Shown one piece after another: positions 36,388 through 47,813 of a stretch of DNA of 64,000 nucleotides (within the stretch, counting starts at the first letter, position 1; every line of letters starts with the position of its first letter). The position numbers were made by a program, and so were the translations under genes. Where the stretch lies: contig NC_035792.1 of NCBI RefSeq assembly GCF_001653235.2, positions 434,001 through 498,000 of the forward strand, in the 5' to 3' direction. The notes under the pieces are model-generated. The model saw only the letters and a list, made by a program, of their open reading frames with translations. It searched no databases and was not told where the DNA came from. Origin of the DNA: Pochonia chlamydosporia 170 (Eukaryota; Ascomycota; Sordariomycetes; Hypocreales; Clavicipitaceae).

Positions 36388-37978
36388 TATGACGCTGGGA
36401 AGGTGCATGCAAGTCCCAGTCAAGTCCCAGTTTGGTCCCACTCGAGGGAATAGTTGGTAGGAGAGTTGGGCTGGGCTGAGCTGAGGATAGATGCCAGACC
36501 AGATCAGACCAGATCAGACCAGCACTTGTGGCCAACGAGATTATTATCGTGAGTGCATCGATTGGTGTCCCACTTGCTTTGTTGGTTGCCGCGAATGCTA
36601 CGTCACTGACGCTTATCACTGGCACTGTCGATGTCTTTGTTTCGTGCGTGGTGGGTGTGTTGGTTCGTAGAAAGCTGGAACGGCTGTGCTTCCTCGGCAG
36701 ATGTGGAGGGAAATGCGCTTCCTTGAATTGAGAAATTGACGAAGCTAGTGGAGAGCCAACAACGAGCACTCAAGCCTCAAAATATTTCCGAGACTTGTTC
36801 CGGAGCAGTAAGTAGTCTAGTCCAATGGTTCTGGGGGCTGCAAGCCTGTCACCGCTCCAGTTGAGACACGAATGGTTCAATGGTTTGCTGGCAATGGTTT
36901 GCAGCGCAAGACGTGGATAAATCGCTCGACCGAGCTACAAGCCTGGGTGTCGCCGCATCTGGACTCTCTGCTGTTCAGGTTCGGTCCGGTCTGGATCTAA
37001 ACTTTGGATCAATCACATCGGCTGTTCACTCCCAATGTCTCCAACCTGCAGACATGGACTGGAGCTTCTTGTCCTGGATGTTGTGGGCCGTTCTTCTTCC
37101 ACCTTGGCTTTTGGGCTCGTCGAGAAAAGCTGTGGGATCATTTGTGGGCGAGACCCGAATGGAGAACATGTGAAGGCACTAAGACAGATCCGCGCTCAAG
37201 ATGCACAAAGTTTATCCCATGCACAACTCGACCTAACTGCAAGATACAATATCTCTCAACTGGTGACCGTGAGGAGCGGGCAGGTGGTAATTGATGATCA
37301 ACATTTCAATAACAAAGACTGCAGACATTCTGCAGTTGAGGAAACCATGCAGATGCCGGCAGACTCCTCTGGTGGCTTTCTCTCTCAAGAACTGTGAAGT
37401 CCCTCAAATTCCATCATTGACGCTCCCTGCACCAAACTTAACAGAGCCAAGCCTTGATCTCACAATCCTGGTCCTTGTAACCGCCGGATCTGGCAGCCCT
37501 GCAACGCTACACCTACTTATTGACGCTTGGTGCACATGCACCAGACCATTATCCCCTAGCAACGGGCGCATTTGGCTGTCAACGATTTGACCTTGCCGAT
37601 ACAATGTCTTTGGTGCCTGACCGTGGTCAATGTCGGCAGACCATTAGCGAAGCTACAATTTTGCGCCCAGCCATGCGTGCGGATGGCTTAAATGCCACGC
37701 CACTTGCGCGACATAAATAAAGAGCATGCATGATTCACCTGGCCCAAGCTTCACAGAGTCTGATGCACAAGACAAAACGTGCTGCATTGACCAGACCAGA
37801 CGCGATGCAATCCAAGGAAGGAGGGGCAACACTCAACAAGCGATGAGGGGCAGGCGCGATGTGCGCAACTTTCCCTCGACGCGTCAGCCGAGACTTAATC
37901 AACCATATTATCCATCAACTTCGAACATCATGGATTCTCCCGCCAGTGTCTTCACATGAGGAACAAGACGGTCCATGA
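36388..37978. other. Intergenic stretch
   Basis: No supported gene. A short tandem of the ten-base word agatcagacc lies at 36494-36520. ORFs at 36880-37590 overlap in all frames and show no motif. The composition is near genome average rather than TA-rich. Confidence 0.45.
36494..36520. repeat. 10-bp tandem repeat
   Basis: Nearly three adjacent copies of agatcagacc (the first one partial) lie upstream of the trehalose gene. Confidence 0.8.
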
Positions 37979-38370
37979 TTACCACTGTTTCTTTGTTATT
38001 AGATCATTTTTGCTAATGACAGACTCATCTCTCGCCACGTCGTAAGCGAAATTCGCACCCAAAAAATAATCAACGAGGGCCCTGCAGGGTAATACTCCGT
38101 TCTTGCTGTCGACCCAAACAAACCAAGGGTCGGTCCGGTCGTCTTTATCCAAGTTCAACCATCGCAAGAAGGTAGATAGCTGCGACGTGGTCAGGGCTGT
38201 AAGAGGCCCTTGATACTGTGGTGCTGCATCAACTGGCATCGTCTTCTCCCAATCATCCAATAGATCTTATCAGAGTTGTCACGCATCCAACATGCAGCAG
38301 GTGCAAATGCTACATACAGCACACGCGCCACGCCACCGACTGCGAAGTAACGCTGCAGGGTCCAAGACAC
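37979..38370 (-). pseudogene. Two-frame coding relic, family unknown
   Basis: On the minus strand one frame reads SWTLQRYFAVGGVARVLYVA and then FAPAACWMRDNSDKIYW. Near 38260 the sense continues in the neighbouring frame as DDWEKTMPVDAAPQYQGPLT, then FLRWLNLDKDDRTDPWFVWV and VLPCRALVDYFLGANF, ending at 37979. Both pieces have protein-like composition and run into each other after one shift, which suggests a decayed gene fragment. A stop at 38373-38371 precedes it and no start codon is near. I do not recognise the family. An unusual small intron at the junction is the alternative, but no splice signals are seen there. Confidence 0.35.
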
Positions 38371-38674
38371 CTACATAACTAGCTCATCCTACTCGGAGCT
38401 GAGGCGAAAATTACGGTGAGCGACAGTTCTTTGCTGCGGCTTTCGGTATTCCGTGTTGAGATCAGAGAACTGGTTTGTTTCGGGCACCAATGACCAAGCC
38501 TGGCTCAACCACATTCATCTGTGCCCATGCAAGGCGAAACGGGACAAAAGCCGTGCTACCTACCGAAGATGGCATGGCAGAATGGGAGCATTGTTCACAC
38601 AAGGCATGGAGTCAAACTCGTGAGGCTGTATTCGTCTTCTCATCAATTTCCACATTGTCAATGAGCAGGGTGGT

Positions 38675-41051
38675 CTAGCTAATCTTGAACGGATCACTAG
38701 TACCGGTAAATGCTTCAATCGCACCGCCAATTCTCTTTGCATCGCCGTAATACTTGAAGCGATAGGTCCCTGGCACAGCGTTCCCGGACGTATCCCACGT
38801 AAAATCGACCTCGCTATATCCCAAGATGGTGCTTGTGCGCCGCCACGTATACACAAGGTACCAGTCCGAATCGTCAACCACCTGGCTCCATTTCTCATTC
38901 GCTCCTTGCTTCTCAACTGCTGCAAAGGTGTCTTCTAAACGGAGATTATTGCGCGGATTCGCTCCTTGAAAAGTTGCTCTGATTGTGTCGCCACGTTTGT
39001 ACGAAGCCTTGGGCTGGCTCAAAACCTTACCAAATGCCCGGAATGGCGGAGGCGTATCATAAATCACAGGCGTGATAAGACTGATGGAATTCTTCCTATT
39101 GTCCTGAGGCAACTTTCCTTGCTCTGGCTTATCTGTTGCGTTGGGCTTCAAGTAGTGCATGTTACTCACAGTCAAGTTGATATAAGCGTCGAGTTCATGA
39201 CGGCCAAAGAGGGTTGAAGCTCCTTCATAGCGCTGAACGTCATATTCCTCTGGTGTTGCAACATAGTGCGCATATGTGTTGGCCGGACTCCCTAGGACTA
39301 CAATTGGATCTGGCACAAACTTGGCTGCCTGCTTTCCAACAGCCTCCTTCCAACGACGACCACTCATTGTTGTGACTTCGCTTGGGCTTAGGATCATAAC
39401 CAATTGTCCAACCCTGAACATCATGACATCGACAATGCTTGGTTCCCACTCGTACGGGTGCTTGAGCTCCCCTGCACTCAGAAATATGTGCTTCGGCTTT
39501 TGACAGTCTGTCTGACGTTGAGATGGATCCTTGATGAGGTGCAGAAGAAAGTCCCACTGGCGGTTATGCGGTTTGCCATTGTCTCCTTGCACAAAGTCAA
39601 ACTCGCCTCTGCCATCAGTTGTGCCAGCTGCAAAAGCGTAACCAAGAGCCGCGGGACACGTCATTGCCGTCTTGCCATTCGGTAATGTGAACTCCCAATA
39701 TTCCATATCGTGGAAGAAATGAAAAGATTTGACGGTTGACCCTTGGACTGGAGTGGACGATTTGGACATGGTAGCCTGGAAAGATGGAGTCAGTATGCTA
39801 CACTCAAACACATCGGTCGTCCAACACTCACCAATATCTCTTTGACACCTTTCAATTGACGAAGTGCAATTTCGTGGCAGCTGCTTGCTCCTTGGTCCTG
39901 AACTTGCCAATGCGGACCTCGCCCCTGACACTTTGCGACTGTTCCATCTGCACATGTTGCATTCTCAAAATCACACTGCTTACCCGACCCATCTTCGCAC
40001 CATGCGCCCTCTATATTAGGAGTCGCATCTCCGAGGTTTGCTTGGCTAAATGCCGCGACGAACCCGTCTGCAAATGCAGAGTCTGTCTTCATGGCTTGCT
40101 CTGTCATCCATGCTGCAAGACCTTTATTGTCCCCCGCAACATGGGTGTTGTTCCGGTAAAGGGAAGTACCGTGGACCGGAAACCAATTCAACACTCCAGT
40201 GATTTTATTATCTGAGGCCCGAGTGAAGCACAACAAGGTCATGGTTGTGTCAGTTGATGCGCTGTACTTGGCACGCTCTTCCGGAGGATTGTGCAAGTAT
40301 GACCATTGGGACCTATTGATGGACGCATCTGTGATTTCGGTCGTGCCCACATCAAGGTATCCCTTGTTTAATACATGTCAGTATATGACTATTCCCGAGC
40401 TGGAGGGTGATATTGCCAACGCAATATTGCGTTGAAGATCATCTGCCTTACCTCTTCAATGTTCTCATGTGCTCGTTTGATGGAGAGGACAGCCCCATCC
40501 ACAATGGCTTGATAGCTTTCTTTACTGAACCCTAGCCCTGGGATCTGGGGGATCAGATAATTGTTCCAGCCACCTGGAGCAGAATGGCTATGTGTCGCCG
40601 CAAGTGCCACGTTGTGTTGGCCATATGCGAGATAGTCTGGCCCCAAGGCTTTGAGGCCATCTAAAACGCCATACCGGACTGCCGTGTCCCCAACGAGATT
40701 GTCAAGAACAACATAGACAATTCTGTCATTTGGATTATCCACGTCACCAATGATAAAGGCACGACTGAAGAGTCTCTGCCGAATACCACCACCGACTTGT
40801 TCGAGGTTTGCATAGCCAGTGAGAATAATGTCAGCGACGGGGCCTGTAATGTCTGCTTTGCCAACGCCAATGAGGTATGTGTCGCGAGTGGAATTATTTT
40901 GACGTCCGGAGGCAACTCTCGACTTGATCTTTGACCATTCCTGTTGGCCTTGATCGTTGAATGAACCTGGCAAAGCGACTGCTCCGACAGCAGCTGATAG
41001 GAGCAGCGTGAATACACTGAGCCACGACAGCAAACGACGTGGTGTCTCCAT
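38675..41051 (-). CDS. Secreted neutral ceramidase
   Basis: Three exons, 41051-40452, 40362-39832 and 39775-38675, join with phase-0 introns to 743 residues. The N-terminus has a signal peptide (WLSVFTLLLSAAVGAVA, cut near residue 26). The catalytic N-terminal domain shows IGVGKADITGP, TGYANLEQ, GIRQRLFSRAFI, the metal-binding ALAATHSHSAPGGW loop and FVAAFSQANLGDATPN at the nucleophile site. The C-terminal part (VQGDNG, TCPAALGYAFAAGTTDGRGE, late beta-sandwich) fits the family's immunoglobulin-like domain. Neutral ceramidases split ceramide into sphingosine and fatty acid (established). The catalytic Ser of the family's GDxSPN motif is Thr at residue 314 here. Length and exon structure look normal. 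Export suggests action at the cell surface or on host or environmental sphingolipids. Confidence 0.9.
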
Positions 41052-42262
41052 GGCTCACACTTGTTTGCAGCTCCCTCACACTTTGTTTCAGTTAACAGCG
41101 ATAGGTATAGCCACAATAGCCCCAGGGAAAGGGACCTTGGCGATAGCGTAACGGAATGCCACGAGAATAGTCCACGCCAGATGCCCTTGACCGAGGGAAG
41201 ACACCGACTTTATTGGCAACCTTCCTCGGCCTTTGTGGCCATTTAAAGTCCGATTTTGTCGTGATTGGTGCCTTCGTTTGCCAGTCACACACGCACATTC
41301 CAGCGTCGCAAGCGCGCTCATTGTCGTGTGCGTACGACGATCAGGTGTACCTGATCCATTTCCTCGACTACACCTTCGCAAACCTCTGGGTGACGCTTAT
41401 CGACGACATTCAGGCACCCTCTACAAGGGTCGATACCATATCACCGTTACGCGATAATTAACTTTACCAGATATATCCGTGCCCATGTCTCACACCCAGC
41501 GGTCACAGCTGCCGGCAGCAAAGTGGGCCATGGTTAGTGCTGGCAATTGAGGTGATCACCAACCCAAAAGGGAAGTGGTTGAATGAGTAGCTGACAGCCT
41601 ATTGGACAGCTCGTACAATACTTCTACAAGCAGAATGGTTGCCATCGTATGTGCATTTGAGGCATCCAAGTTACTCATTATGTCGAGATGCAAGGCGCGC
41701 AGCTAATCTGGGGAAGTGGTCATTCGGGCTCTATTTCCCCGGATCAGCATGGCTCTCTAAGCGAGTTTGCCGATCGATACTAGTCATATGACGTCGGAGT
41801 TCGTACGAGCAAAGATGGCGTATTCTAGCATGTCGCTTAAATATTGAGTTCGCGTAATGGTTGACCGGCTACATTTCGTGCTTTGGTGCGTCCATCGATG
41901 CCTCGGTGCGGGGAGGAAGGGCACAGATTCTACTATGTAATCCGGACGAAGGATCATATCATTGGTGGCACAATACAGCTGTAATCACTCAGTTATCTGG
42001 CTTGTGTGCGGCAAACTCTTAAGTCTCTCATCTTGCTACTTTTGGAAGCAAGCGCGATCTTCTACCCTACCGGGCTGACTCTGCCACAATGTCTCGTTGG
42101 TGTGGAGGGGACGAATTAGCTTGTCCGTCCTCGGTGACATACGAGTATGGTGGAATACTGTTCTACATGTGGTTGTATTAACGTATGGCAAGCCTCGTTT
42201 CACCTATATAGAACTCATGCTGCCCATGTTTGCCCTTTTAGTGTGGTCTTTCCACCAGAGAC
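41052..42262. other. Intergenic stretch, start of a decayed block
   Basis: The first part is the ceramidase promoter. From about 41,500 no ORF of interest appears, and the DNA leads into the ankyrin relic. Confidence 0.4.
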
Positions 42263-42617
42263 TCGCATGGTGTAGAGGTCGATGCTGTTGATAATTCACG
42301 TCAAACACCACTCTCTTGGGCTGCAGAGAAGGAATATGCTGTAATTACTAAACTACTCCTCGAAAAAGGTGCCAATATAGAGGCACTTGATCCAGAGGAC
42401 CAACAGACCCCTCTCTTGCTGGCGGCTGACAAAAGGTCATGAGGAGGTGGTACGCGTTCTCTTAGAGAACGGAGCAAACTTCGAAGCGCCCGACTCTCAA
42501 GGCTTAACGTCTCTATCTTGGGCTACCAATAATAGGCATGATGAGGTTGCCCATTTTCTGAGGTCCTTTAGCGCCCAGAGCCGTCCGGTGTCAGAGCCGC
42601 TTACATTGCGATCTTGA
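42263..42617 (+). pseudogene. Ankyrin-repeat relic with frameshift
   Basis: The plus strand reads VDNSRQTPLSWAAEKEY, AVITKLLLEKGANIEAL and QQTPLLLAADK in one frame to a TGA at 42440-42442. It continues in another frame as GHEEVVRVLLENGANFEAPD and TSLSWATNNRHDEVAHFL to a TGA... TGA-type end at 42617. These are three ankyrin repeats of the kind found in fungal NACHT-ankyrin proteins, and their words resemble those of the protein at 18562-23639. No NACHT or PNP part is found upstream. It is the C-terminal stump of a dead gene. Confidence 0.7.
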
Positions 42618-42839
42618 CTCCCGACTTCGCCGAGTCTCTTATAATTCTCAGACTGGAATGGAAACATATTAAAGGATGGCTGATACCGAATTATGCTATG
42701 CTAATGGGCCACATAAGGAGGGGGGAACAAGGAAGTGACGACAAAAGATGGCAGATGGATTGATATTTCCAAAAATTGACCGAGATGGGTATGTTCAACC
42801 CTGTGTGTGATAACAGGTTGTACCACAATGCCCAATCAT

Positions 42840-44054
42840 TCAAGTCTCACTACCAAGTCCAGCGAGAGATTTCTCAGGTGCATCAAAATTGTCAATCTCA
42901 TCCGACCAAGGAATCCCATGTTGAGCCCCCACGCTTTGAATCGTAATAGCAGCAGCCTTGTTAGCACGAATGACGGCACTCTTGATGTCCCACGTCCCTC
43001 CAGCCTTCTGCCGCAGGTAATCCGAGGCGTATGCCCCTGTGAAAGTGTCCCTAATCAACACCATCAGAAAGTGCCTGGCACGTTGAAAGGGTCAAAGTAG
43101 GAGGAGAAAAGAAACGTACCCTGCGCCAGTAGTATCCTCGACTTTGACGTCAAATGCAGGACAATGGCCACGCCCCCTTGCATTGGCGTAGAATGCCCCC
43201 TTCGCACCAAGTGTAATAACCACGTTGGCTACACCACGGCTTAGGAATTCTTCAGCGATGATAGGCCAAGTGTCTTGGTTGACTTCGTCCCTATTACGCC
43301 CTGACATGATTGCTGCCTCTGGCTCGTTCACGAGTAGATGCGTTAGATGTTGGTAGAGATGTCTGCTAATTGAGCTGGCGGGCGCTGCGTTAAGACAAAA
43401 GTCAATGCCAGCATTACCGGCGGTTGCCAGCATAGTTTTAACCACTTCCTTGTCGATCTCCATCTGAGCCACCACCAGATCTGGTTGAATCCCGCCTCTA
43501 AGTTGCTCTGCGTTAACGAAATCCTAGCTCTTCCAAGTTGCTGTTGCGCCTAGTGTAAAGAGACACCGGTTCTCGCGCGTCTGGTCCTCGACCATGACAA
43601 AACAGATGCTTGAGCGCGTATTGGGGACTGTTACGATGCCAGAAGTATCTACGCTATTCTCTTTTAGTTCGACCATGAACATCTCACCGTACCTATCATC
43701 GCCGACCGCGCTAATCATCTTGACCTGGATGTTGTCGCCGTCCGAATCACCCATTGTGAGTGGTTCCGTTGCAACTATGAGTGAATTGTCCGCTGAGGTT
43801 GCTAGCACTGCTGTGTCGTGCCGGGCCGGCTCAAGATCAAAAGAGCTTCTTTTCTGCGACGACTTCTTGTGACATGTCCGGTGGGTGGCAATGGCTGAAT
43901 TGGCTCCTTTGCCTCCCAAGGCCTCTAGATAATGACTTGCGAGCACGCTTTCGCCGCAATTGGGCATGCGGTTCGCAATCATGATCAAGTCGGCATCCAA
44001 GCCTCCGATAACAGCGATGGTCTTTGGTGTCATTGTTGTTTGGTGAGTAGGCAT
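42840..44054 (-). pseudogene. PfkB/ribokinase-family kinase with internal TAG
   Basis: Reading 44054-43120 and 43050-42840, joined by a 69-base intron (donor GTACGT, acceptor TTAG), gives 381 residues apart from one stop codon, TAG at 43526-43524 (codon 177). Ribokinase features are complete: IAVIGGLDADLI at the start, EALGGKGANSAIATHR, NRCLFTLGATA before the stop, and GGIQPDLVVAQMEID, FCLNAAPAS, HLLVNEPEAAIM, VVITLGAKGAFYA and DTTGAGDTFTGAYASDYL after it. The last contains the catalytic GAGD, restored only by splicing. The enzyme would phosphorylate ribose or a related sugar. The protein before and after the stop aligns in one frame, so the stop is a point mutation; C-to-T in CAG would make it. 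An insertion of Lys/Ser-rich residues near 43,850 (HKKSSQKRSS) is also present. Confidence 0.85.
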
Positions 44055-44186
44055 CTGTTAGAAGTAGAAAGGCTAAGTTGCTGATGTTGGCAGATGTTCG
44101 CTGGTCAGTGCATTTCAGAGTGGTCAAGGCTGTGTAAAGACTAATGTAAGTCAATGGCATTAAAAGCACTAACTCACGCATAGAAC

Positions 44187-44579
44187 ATGGCTCTTTCTTT
44201 GGTACTTCACTTTATCATGGGATTATCCACAGCGATCTTGTTCAATGTAACATCTTCTAACACCTGTCCTTCCCCCCCTCATTCACCCAACATGGTGTAG
44301 GAACTCACCGAATACTGTGCCCAGATGTGCGGTACACTCCTTGTAGACGTTCATCCGAAAACGCCTTCATCGGCGCAAGCGGCGAACAGTATTGTCCGTG
44401 CCTTTCTCGCCGGGGGAGGTGCCGCCCTTGTACAAGTATTCATAGACGCCATGGGGGTCGGATGGACCTTCACCGTATTTGGTGGGCTAGGTTTCGGGTG
44501 CTCAGGAGTTGCGTGGCTGGAATGGAAGTATGGTAAGGTTTGGAGAGAAAAGATGAGAGAAAGGGGCAATGAGCGCTGA
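44187..44579 (+). pseudogene. C-terminal stump of an MFS transporter
   Basis: A 20-codon piece at 44187-44246 (ending FIMGLSTAILFN) joins in phase, through a 78-base intron (GTAACA to CCCAG), to 44325-44579, which reads CGTLLVDVHPKTPSSAQAAN, SIVRAFLAGGGAA, FIDAMGVGWTFTVFGG and ends in a basic tail. These are the last two to three helices of drug/polyamine-type MFS carriers, where the L-L-V-D-x-H-P word and the SSAQAAN loop are typical (recalled). About 104 residues remain of roughly 500. The front of the gene is absent upstream, where the opposite-strand kinase gene begins at 44054. It is a truncated copy, probably left by a rearrangement. Confidence 0.65.
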
Positions 44580-46371
44580 CATGTATAAATACTTGACGCT
44601 ACTCATGTTAGAGATTCTAGAGTGATTGCAACTCTGCGCCCTTCTAATGGAATAAGGGATTTTCCGTCAACTTTGGGCCTGGTTAAGAGCAAAGCGTTAA
44701 GAACCCCATAAGATAATAGCAAGCATAATACGAAGTTTTATTTAAACCTAGGCTGTATTTAAAGAGCATGTTATATTAAGTAGTCGAAACGAATGTAGTG
44801 ACGGTTAATTAACCTTTGCATAGGCTAAAGGGTGAATTGCTAATGGGTTTTCCAACCTTCCACGAGAGCAGCCCAGAACCAGAAGGGACAATTAGAGAGT
44901 CCGTTCTCACATACGGTCTGGTTCCTGTATGCTAGAGAAAGCCACAACTTGTGAAACGCGAACGCTATATTGCTCTTGGCTGTTTTATATTGGCAATCCG
45001 ACCAGGCTTCAAAGCCCGGGAGCTGTAGTGGACTTCCGTGGCGGGTAATGGTAGGCTATCGACTGCTCCTGGCTTACAACTCTTTCCTTTTGTTGCTCCA
45101 AGTTACGAAATACAGCATGTGGCCGCGCCTGATGGTTTCGCGGCGTCACGGCTAGAACGTATTTGACATGGAAGCTTATAATAAGTACTAGACTATAAAT
45201 CCCGTTTTTGCAGCTGGCTATTTCCTACCTATATCAAATATTAGTACAGTGTGCGGTATAATTCGTTTATATCTATCCTACATGCCCTTGTCTTGAACAT
45301 GTGACCTTGTGAACTCAGGCGGACAACTGGGTGTAGGGAAAGAGTGAAGTTGTTACACCTTTGCTGCGGTAATGTGAGCAAATTGGATTTTGCAAGCACG
45401 TAGCATACATCTAGCTGCATTGGAAATGGACTATATTGCAGACTATGAAGGAGCTATTGTACACCTGTTAACTACATCTCCATGCAAAATGGACTGTTGT
45501 AGGCGTCATAGCTTACAAGGTAATGAAGTTGAATGACTCTATAGTTTTCTTGAGTAAACACTTGCATGTACGTACCCAATAGAGCCTCTCGACAAAGGAC
45601 TTCGCTCCAGTCAATGATAGAGAAAGTAAAAGACGTTATTCACAGGTAGGAGAAGATAGAAGTGGGCAGACCCTTGTAATTGGCACAAATCGGGGCAATC
45701 ATTGCAAATAAATGTATTGGTATTGTGATGACTGCCTGCAATGTGATGGTCAGTTGACGGCAAAAATGGTGACCAAATTTAGGACGTATAATGACTTACT
45801 TCCTAGTAAACTATGTGTGTCCCTCGAAAACTTGTATTTTTTGAGAGGGTATAATACCATTCCCGTGACAATAATACTCTATGTGAATAGAACTATGGCA
45901 GCCCGTTATTGTCCCCGTTGTGATGGTTGGAATCAAAATTATTCATGTGTCTTACAGGTGTGTCCTATACGGCAGTTAAGAACACCAACTTATTGATTAT
46001 GGGTAGCGTTTCAAGTGAAGCACACTTGCACGAGAGTTGCGAAATGCAACGGCATCTGACCAAATCATAGACGATGCTTAGCCTCAGCCCCAGGCTTCTG
46101 TGCTAAGCGAAACAACCCAGATCGGAACTCGACCTCTCATGAACTCCCACGTAGCTCTCACCTGCTTCTTCCTCTCACTGAGTTCTAACGGCCGGATTCA
46201 TGGCCTTCGTGGATTCAAGCCGGCAGAATTGCAAGGTCAATGAACCGTTTTTTTCCGACATTGAGCCCCAGAAGAGAGCCTTACCGTACGAATGTTGACC
46301 TCCTTCGAATATCGAATCTTGTGCCACAACGCTCTCCAAACTCCGGATAGGTCCGCGAAGACGCCTTCATA
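44580..46371. other. Gene-free, partly TA-rich stretch
   Basis: From 44,640 to 44,820 the DNA is TA-rich in the RIP manner. ORFs (45712-45996 and others) have no motif. Nothing else is supported. Confidence 0.45.
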
Positions 46372-47813
46372 ATGCCTATGTGGAATTGTGATTTTGAGCA
46401 TTGCCAAAAGCCTGCTGTTCGGACTATTGGTGATTGCGTCCTTTGTAGTCGCCATCTATGCTCGCATCATTTGCAGCCAGGGTATCACGATTGCCCTCGG
46501 TGGGAGGTTCGCTTCATCTTTCATCGAAAACATGCGCGTACTGACTTTCCTAACAGGACGCGGATGCATATGATCCTGCAGCCCGAGTTGCTGAAGAGCG
46601 TGAGCTTACTGGCTTGATAGAGAAAGTCAATACTCGTGCGCTCAAAGCCCAAGCCTCTTCTCTTCGTCAAGGCGTGTCCTGTTCTATCTCCACGCTTAAG
46701 TATGACTGAGAAACTCGAAGTTCTATCATGGGGGGTATAAACTACCATATTAAAGTTCGTTTTGAAGATGGAATCATATGGATTGCCAGGATACGAAGAG
46801 TTAACGCTACATCGCCTCCGGTAGCATTGCGAGACTATATCATCCAGAGCGAGGTTGCAACCCTTATGTTTTTAAAGCAAACTAATATACCTGCTCCGGA
46901 GGTATATGATTTTGGATTAGATGGTCCAAACAATCCTGTTAGGGTTAGCTACATCCTCATGCAGAAACTACCGGGAAAATCTCCAAGGTGGTCTGTGGCA
47001 AATCAAGAACAAAGGGGAAAGGTTATAAGTCAGTTGGCCAACACTTTTATTGAGCTTCACAAATACCGTTTTCCTCTCCTGGGCTCTCTTAATAACCCTG
47101 GCATCTCTAAGGTCGGCGCATATGCTCGAGAATCGCTCACTAACTTTGTGAGATCCAAAATGTGCCTAACTGGCCCCTTCTCTTCTCCAAAGGAGTACCA
47201 CATGTCTTCACTACAGCTGATCTTAGACTTAATTGTACAAGACGAAATGTACTCGCAACGTGCTATAGATGCCTATCTAGTCCACAGGTTCCTCATTAAC
47301 CTAGTGCCGCTTGTATTACCCTCAAGTCAGACCAACGATAAATTCTACCTAAAGCACGCAGACAACAAGGGAGACCATATTCTGGTGGACGAGCAGTTTA
47401 ATATCACAGGAATCATCAATTGGGAGTAGGCTCACACAGCACCAGCTTCACAGGCCTTTAACTCCCCAATTGGTTTCTTGCCGGTTGGGGGTTTCTACGA
47501 TGGCAAGAACAGTCTAGGTGATAACGAGATTGCCTTTGCGCAGTTTCTCGAGGAAAAGGGACGTCGAGATCTCGCGCAATCTGTCTGGAATGGACGGCTC
47601 CAGCATCGTTTTGCATTCTGCTGTGGTTATGACCTTGCTGACTGGGATGGATTTGTCGGTCTTTTTCGTGGACTTCAGGAGGCAATAGGGGTGGATGGCG
47701 GCTTGGAATGGCATGAATGGAAAACAATCGCGTTGGATCGCTATAAGGATGATTCCGGATTGCAACTTGTATTGTCTAGACCCCAGGGTGCCATAGATCT
47801 TATAGACTACTGA
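46372..47813 (+). pseudogene. Aminoglycoside-phosphotransferase-like gene with two internal stops
   Basis: Exon 1 (46372-46506) encodes a cysteine/histidine-rich head, opening MPMWNCDFEHCQKPAVRTIG, with CxxC pairs. A 50-base intron (donor GTTCGC, acceptor ACAG) leads to 46557-47813. The single frame then gives an APH-type kinase core: GGINYHIKVRF, WIARIRR, SEVATLMFLKQTNIPAPEVY, LMQKLPGK, the catalytic-loop region LKHADNKGDHILVDE, ITGIINWE, then AHTAPASQAFNSPIGFLPVG and a C-terminal helical part. Two stops interrupt it: TGA at 46707-46709 (codon 96) and TAG at 47427-47429 (codon 336). The TAG sits where the family has Trp in the word D/N-W-E-W-A-H, so a G-to-A change in TGG explains it. The TGA can arise likewise from TGG, or from CGA by C-to-T. 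Without the stops the product would be 463 residues. Such proteins are numerous in fungi and their substrates are unknown. Confidence 0.85.
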
